Of a stretch of DNA of 9,387 bases, positions 5,381-9,387 are shown piece by piece. The DNA is taken from positions 1-9,387 of the forward strand of contig JAJYPA010000299.1 in NCBI GenBank assembly GCA_021795795.1, given 5' to 3'. Below the pieces are notes generated by a model that saw nothing but the letters and a program-made list of their open reading frames with translations, ran no database searches and was not told the origin of the DNA. This DNA comes from Pseudomonadota bacterium. GTDB lineage: Bacteria > Pseudomonadota > Gammaproteobacteria > Halothiobacillales > Halothiobacillaceae. The stretch's first letter is position 1; each line of letters opens with the position of its first letter. A program made the position numbers and the translations under genes.

Positions 5381-6605
5381 TAGGCACTCCTTTCCTTGCC
5401 TGGCTAGTTATGATGTTTTCATAGAATCCTAAGTACTCTGTAATCCACTGTCGCTGATCAAGGAATGGCCCTGCTGATATCTTGGCAACTTCACCCATGC
5501 GGGCAAGCATTTCACTATCTTTCGCTAGCAACCCCAGAGCGGCACGCAACTCCCCTGGTCGATTTGGCTCAAACAAAATACCGTTCTCACCATCTTTGAT
5601 CATTTCCGGTATGCCTCCACGCCTTGAAGCAATGACGGGCTTGCCAAACGCGAGGGCCTCAACTACAACCAAGCCAAGGGGCTCCTGCCATAATGAAGGG
5701 ACCACGACAATATCCACCTGTGGATAAAAGTCTCTTGGTGCCATGCGGCCAAGAAAGCGCACGGAGATTGATGCAGCGTTTTGGTGCAGTGATGCCACAT
5801 AATCTGGTTTACCACTGCCCGCGATCCAGAGTTCAGCATTAGGTAGTGCAGCAGCCTTGAATGCATCTATTAGAATTCCCACCCCCTTGGTCGGGAGTAG
5901 CTGTCCGATAAAGCCTATGCGCAATCCAGCACGTGATTCACGCCTCGGTGAAGGCTCGTCGAGGCCCAAATAATCGGGACTACGGACATTGTGAATCACA
6001 CGGCGCAGAGCTACGTCCTGAAAACAACCGAATGCCAGATGCCGCTCAAGAATGTAACGACTTACGCCTACGACCGCCGACACTATGTTACTCAAACTAG
6101 GATGCCAGAGGCGCAACAAATGGCAGCTAGTACATTGCTTTTCACAATTATGACCTTTGTTGAACATGGTTGTCTTTGGGCATAACAGGTAATGATCATG
6201 CAGCACCTGCACAATCGGGATACCTTCGCTTTGGATCGTCTTCCATGCCGCAGCCGACCACCCGGATAGGCTATGCACTGTCACTACATCGGGTCGCTCA
6301 GTTCGCAACACCTGCCGAAGATGGTTCTGCATCCAGGGATTGTAGCTATCGACTGCATGCCACACGGCCCGCAGGGCGGCGCCTTTGGGTGTATGGTTCC
6401 CGGGCCAGTATAGATTGCGGAGTCCCGCACGCCAGATGGAAAAGCCATCGCGTTCTTTCCGTTTCAGTCCAGGTTGGTTGCTGGTCGAAAGAAGCACATT
6501 GTCGTGACCCGCACCAGCCAGTCCCCGCATCAGTTCCCAAAGAACAACCTCAGCACCTCCACCATCGATCGGATCGTCGAAGGTATTCAGGTGCAATATT
6601 TTCAT
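5373..6605 (-). CDS. GT4 glycosyltransferase (GT-B, retaining)
   Basis: A 410-residue GT4 transferase. Its N-terminal domain starts MKILHLNTFDDPIDGGGAEV, with the glycine-rich acceptor-side loop at 15-17, and contains HSLSGWSAA (112-120) and VLHDHYLLCP (135-144). A compact cysteine group follows (C155, C159, C162). The donor domain shows FIGQLLPTKG (233-242), WIAGSGKPDY (261-270) and PSLWQEPLGLVVVEALAFGKP. The EX7E pair is E309 and E317. This is the length and motif order of lipid-linked glycan transferases acting at the cytoplasmic membrane surface. Its ATG overlaps the stop of the upstream GT2 gene (ATGA) and its end overlaps the polymerase start, so it is tightly coupled on both sides. It shares the HD.(Y/F)..CP plus cysteine layout with the other GT4 protein here; the two may be distant paralogues with different linkages. 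The substrate is unknown. Confidence 0.88.
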   Translation of the reverse strand: MKILHLNTFDDPIDGGGAEVVLWELMRGLAGAGHDNVLLSTSNQPGLKRKERDGFSIWRAGLRNLYWPGNHTPKGAALRAVWHAVDSYNPWMQNHLRQVLRTERPDVVTVHSLSGWSAAAWKTIQSEGIPIVQVLHDHYLLCPKTTMFNKGHNCEKQCTSCHLLRLWHPSLSNIVSAVVGVSRYILERHLAFGCFQDVALRRVIHNVRSPDYLGLDEPSPRRESRAGLRIGFIGQLLPTKGVGILIDAFKAAALPNAELWIAGSGKPDYVASLHQNAASISVRFLGRMAPRDFYPQVDIVVVPSLWQEPLGLVVVEALAFGKPVIASRRGGIPEMIKDGENGILFEPNRPGELRAALGLLAKDSEMLARMGEVAKISAGPFLDQRQWITEYLGFYENIITSQARKGVPNG

Positions 6606-7624
6606 AACGGATAATCCGAATGGACGCCAAGTCTCTGCGCGAGGCCGTCTCTCACCGCTTGGGAAAGCAAACGAAAGCGATCATTGCGATTGTATATGCG
6701 AGAGAAGATAAAAAGAATGGCAAGATAAATCCTTAGGTTTATGACATACATTATTGGATTATGAGCTTTGCAATAAGTGTCGAAATAAACGCCATTGCGC
6801 ATACCATAATAGGCTCTAAAGTTTCCCTCTCCCTTCAGCAAACCAGAAAAGGAATTGCTATACCGACTCTTAACATTCCATGATGATTCCATATCTTCCA
6901 GCAGAGCGTTGGTAATGAGGTAGGTGCCACTCCCGTTCCGGGTGATGCGGTAAGAAAATTCATTATCGTCACCATATAAAACAAAGTCCGGTCGAGGCAG
7001 GCCAATGCGTTCAACTAACAGGCGATGAAAGAGAAGGCCACTATAAATGGCCGTGTCCAGCCGGATTACTTCTGGCAATGGTGGATTTAGTCTACGCTTA
7101 CCCAGCGGCGTACGCCGCCAAAATTTATGGGGAATGTCAAAAATATGGAACCCAAGAAAGCTGGAACGCCTTGGATTGATCCGACGACAGGATGCGCCCA
7201 TGGCAACGTCAGCTTGGTGCTCTGGCCGAAATGCAAGAACGGCGAACTCATCAGGACTATGTGTTTCCCGCAACTTTGTATAGGCGCCGAGTAGAGCCTT
7301 CAAGGACCCTTCGGTTGCCCTATTATCGTCGTCCAATAACCAAATCATCTCGGCGCCCTGATCCAGGGCTTTAGATATCCCAGTGGAAAAACCAGCGGCG
7401 GAGCCCGTGTTTTTACTTAATTGAACAAGTTCGATGCGTATACAATCGATTTCTGCCGCAAGCCCAGCCACGTCCCAAATGGCACCGTTATTAACGAGTA
7501 TGATCCTTTCTACTCCTTGAGCCAACGCTGCACGCAGCATCGGCTCAAGCAGATGACGACGTTCACCATAGGTTACGGTGACCACTGTTACACATTCAGC
7601 GCTGTTAATTTCTTCCATAACCAT
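6602..7624 (-). CDS. GT2 glycosyltransferase, GlfT2/galactofuranosyltransferase-like
   Basis: A 340-residue GT-A transferase. Motifs seen are VTVVTVTYGERRHLLEPML (12-30), LVNNGA (43-48), the acidic LLDDDN (96-101) that would hold the metal and nucleotide, KNTGSAAGF (71-79), and YGDDNEFSYR (217-226) with the acidic pair expected near the catalytic base. NTG.A.GF, LDDD and (Y/F).DD.EF.(Y/L)R together recall GlfT2-like and rhamnosyl GT2 enzymes; galactofuranose transfer is possible but not proven, since no UDP-galactopyranose mutase gene is present in the window. A hydrophobic stretch at about 286-302 may anchor it at the membrane. The start at 7624 has AAGGAG 6 nt upstream; a second in-frame Met follows two codons later. 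It lies 22 bp after the methyltransferase and overlaps the next gene by 4 bp. Confidence 0.83.
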   Translation of the reverse strand: MVMEEINSAECVTVVTVTYGERRHLLEPMLRAALAQGVERIILVNNGAIWDVAGLAAEIDCIRIELVQLSKNTGSAAGFSTGISKALDQGAEMIWLLDDDNRATEGSLKALLGAYTKLRETHSPDEFAVLAFRPEHQADVAMGASCRRINPRRSSFLGFHIFDIPHKFWRRTPLGKRRLNPPLPEVIRLDTAIYSGLLFHRLLVERIGLPRPDFVLYGDDNEFSYRITRNGSGTYLITNALLEDMESSWNVKSRYSNSFSGLLKGEGNFRAYYGMRNGVYFDTYCKAHNPIMYVINLRIYLAILFIFSRIYNRNDRFRLLSQAVRDGLAQRLGVHSDYPL

Positions 7625-7646
7625 GGCCGACTCCTTCCTCTCGGCG

Positions 7647-8708
7647 TTAATCAGATTCCGGCCGTTTTGCCGTCATAATGATGGTTTCGCAGCCTGATGG
7701 AGCCGCTGCTGCTCTGAAATTTGCGATCTTGGCCGCGAGTCGCAGAGTAAAGGGCAAGCCACTTGCGTTGGCATCATACGGATCTTGACCACGAGAGATA
7801 CACAAACTGCTTTGGTAAAACCATGCCGCCTGCGGGAGACAGGGCTTACGCTCAATATCTATAAATCCAGCGCCATCTAACGCCTTTTCTAGGCTATTAC
7901 TGTCAAAGAGGATCAGGTGCCGCGGTGGCTCAAGCCCCCTCCAATCGGCACCGAAGCGTGCGTGGCCGAAACTTCCCATGTTTGGCGTGGCAAGCCAGAT
8001 GTGTCCACCAGGTTTAACCACTCGAAATGCTTCCCGGAGCGCAGCTAGAGGATCGTGAACGTGCTCAATCACATGACTGAGTGTCACAATATCGAAGCGC
8101 GCAGAAGGTAGGCCAGTGTCTGGAAAACCGCCCTGTAAGGTGGTAGCCCCCGTCTTCCGCGCAGTTTCCACTGCTTTTGGATCGAGATCAACGCCCCAGG
8201 CCTCCCAACCCAGTTGCATGGCAGCGCCTAGGAACTGACCATTGCCACAACCAATGTCTACCAGCACACCCGGTTTTCCAGTGGTGGGCAGATGGCGAAC
8301 GCTTTCGTCTATCTGTTTTCGTTTCTGGCTCAAGAGGGGCGTCAGCCATCGCCCGAGCTTCCATGCGGGCTGGAGATCGATGTTATAGCGGGCATTAAGG
8401 TAATCATTGCGCAGGCGGCGCTTAAAACGCGCGAACTTTCCCTTTGGCGCATCATCCCCTTCTTCATGGGTGTAGTAGTTACTATAAGCCATAGCTATAG
8501 TGGCCGGGGTCGGTCTTGGGTCCAGGTAGGAGGCGCCACAGGTCGGGCATTGATATAGTGACCACCGCCCCGGCGCGCAAAAAAATACCTTGTCCGTCAG
8601 CCCGTCATGAAGCAGGGTTCGGTCTACCTCACCGCAGATCGGGCAGCGCTCTACTCGCTCCAGACCTTCCTGGGGCCAGGGCTGATTTCCCAACTGTTTA
8701 CGATCCAT
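7647..8708 (-). CDS. Zinc-ribbon class I SAM-dependent methyltransferase
   Basis: A 353-residue protein. The N-terminus carries two CxxC pairs, CPICG (22-26) and CPTCG (54-58), forming a likely zinc ribbon. After a basic linker comes a class I methyltransferase fold: motif I VDIGCGNGQFL (150-160), the acidic loop VDLD (173-176) that would bind the ribose of S-adenosylmethionine, LSHVIEHVHDP (210-220), and REAFRVVKPGG (post-motif). This is the Methyltransf_11/23 type seen in many glycan clusters, where such enzymes O- or C-methylate a sugar or cap a chain. The protein lacks the long C-terminal domain of NDP-hexose C-methyltransferases, so the target is open. Its ATG overlaps the end of the flippase gene by 11 bp, indicating coupling. 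Composition is GC-richer than the central genes. Confidence 0.85.
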   Translation of the reverse strand: MDRKQLGNQPWPQEGLERVERCPICGEVDRTLLHDGLTDKVFFCAPGRWSLYQCPTCGASYLDPRPTPATIAMAYSNYYTHEEGDDAPKGKFARFKRRLRNDYLNARYNIDLQPAWKLGRWLTPLLSQKRKQIDESVRHLPTTGKPGVLVDIGCGNGQFLGAAMQLGWEAWGVDLDPKAVETARKTGATTLQGGFPDTGLPSARFDIVTLSHVIEHVHDPLAALREAFRVVKPGGHIWLATPNMGSFGHARFGADWRGLEPPRHLILFDSNSLEKALDGAGFIDIERKPCLPQAAWFYQSSLCISRGQDPYDANASGLPFTLRLAAKIANFRAAAAPSGCETIIMTAKRPESD

Positions 8709-9387
8709 GTTTTTCCTGAGTTACTGTTGAGTCGACAGAAGGCGTTCGCGCCAAAAGGCGGCACGAGATGGCTGTGCGTTGATCTTGAGGAATGCTGGCA
8801 ATGGACCAGCCAATGCTTACGCCCACCAACAGTAGGGAAATCCCAACATACAGGGCAGAGTCATAAGGCATTTCAAAGGCAATAACCAAGGCCCCTGTAA
8901 TGGGCAGAATGCCGGCCATGGCGCGGCTCAAGCCTGACGTAGTCTGCGCCGCCCAGAACAAAAGCAAGGTATCGGCAAGGACGCGCAAATCCCAGGCCCA
9001 GGCGGCGCCCGGCACGCCAAGCCGGTCGATAAGCACCCACAGGATAGCGACGTAGGGCAGAAGTTCCAGGACATGGAACTTGGCGGGCAAATCCGGGCGC
9101 CCCCTGCCCTGGAGATAGGTAAAGGGAATAATGGCCAGGGTATTGATCCATATCCCGACGAGCAGTATTTGTCCGACCGGGGCGGTTTTTTTCGCCAGCG
9201 CTGCGCCCACCCAAAGGATCAGGAAGGGTTTGATGAGCAGCAACCCCATCACCACTATCGGAGTCATGATAGCTCCTATGGATAACACGGCACGCGCCGC
9301 CAACGCCTTTGCTTCGGCGGGGTCCACCATGGCAAACCTGGGAAACAATGCAGTTTGTAGGCTGCCGGGAAGAATGGAGAGCCGCAT
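8698..9387 (-). CDS. Wzx-like polysaccharide flippase, C-terminal part (cut by window edge)
   Basis: 229 residues are visible, with about six hydrophobic helices. The sequence carries features of the polysaccharide-transport branch of the MOP superfamily: LFPRFAM near the start of the visible part (a common P..(A/S) motif between helices), a helix with VVMGLLLIKPFLILWVG, the QGRGRPDLPAKFHVLE loop, LLPYVAILWVLIDRLGVPGA, and AWAWDLRVLADT. The tail (RTPSVDSTVTQEKHGS) is hydrophilic. The protein would move a lipid-linked oligosaccharide across the inner membrane. Family members have 400-480 residues, so the Met at the window edge is almost certainly internal and the gene continues to the right. 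The stop overlaps the methyltransferase start by 11 bp, making it the most upstream visible gene of the coupled run. Confidence 0.82.
   Translation of the reverse strand: MRLSILPGSLQTALFPRFAMVDPAEAKALAARAVLSIGAIMTPIVVMGLLLIKPFLILWVGAALAKKTAPVGQILLVGIWINTLAIIPFTYLQGRGRPDLPAKFHVLELLPYVAILWVLIDRLGVPGAAWAWDLRVLADTLLLFWAAQTTSGLSRAMAGILPITGALVIAFEMPYDSALYVGISLLLVGVSIGWSIASIPQDQRTAISCRLLARTPSVDSTVTQEKHGS

Noticed and set aside
6170..6607. Plus-strand open frame of 145 codons
   Set aside because: It lies wholly opposite the N-terminal half of the second GT4 gene and its translation shows no recognisable fold or motif.
1..9387. CRISPR array, tRNA, rRNA, toxin-antitoxin or phage-defence module
   Set aside because: No regularly spaced repeats, cloverleaf-like sequence or defence-protein motifs were seen. 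The recognised content is glycan biosynthesis plus insertion-sequence debris.

Overview
This window is part of a Gram-negative surface-polysaccharide locus (O-antigen or exopolysaccharide type). Every recognisable gene lies on the minus strand, so the cluster reads from the right edge to the left. The gene content (Wzx-type flippase, Wzy-type polymerase, GT2 and GT4 glycosyltransferases, a sugar-type methyltransferase, IS66 and IS110 insertion sequences) fits a proteobacterium of moderate GC content. I cannot name the species; an acidophile such as Acidithiobacillus would be only a guess.

Right to left, which is the order of transcription: the C-terminal half of a Wzx-like flippase (cut by the window edge), a zinc-ribbon SAM methyltransferase, a GT2 transferase with a galactofuranosyltransferase-like layout, a GT4 transferase, a Wzy-like polymerase and a second GT4 transferase. 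Neighbouring genes in this run overlap by 4 to 11 bp or are separated by 6 to 22 bp, so it looks like one translationally coupled operon. After a 166-bp gap come a rhamnosyltransferase-type GT2 gene, a 100-codon gene of unknown function, and the N-terminal 170 codons of a second polymerase/O-antigen-ligase-like membrane protein.

That last gene is cut off near 885 by mobile-element debris. A short stretch reads as the left end and first 11 codons of an IS110-family transposase. This is interrupted in turn by an IS66-type end (GTAAGCG, reading leftward from 765). The IS66 remnant keeps recognisable but damaged pieces of all three genes: tnpA lacks its N-terminal part, tnpB is frameshifted and short, and tnpC breaks off after about 75 residues. 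The first ~75 bases hold short TTCCAATATT repeats and no recognisable gene.

Working model: the transferases assemble a lipid-linked oligosaccharide on the cytoplasmic face, the methyltransferase modifies a sugar or an end group, Wzx flips the product and the intact Wzy-like protein polymerises it. The truncated second polymerase/ligase is probably dead in this strain, which may have changed polymer linkage or attachment. I see no CRISPR array, tRNA, rRNA, defence module or clearly new system. The most interesting points are the nested IS remnants that end the locus and the unrecognised 100-aa protein coupled to the broken ligase-like gene.
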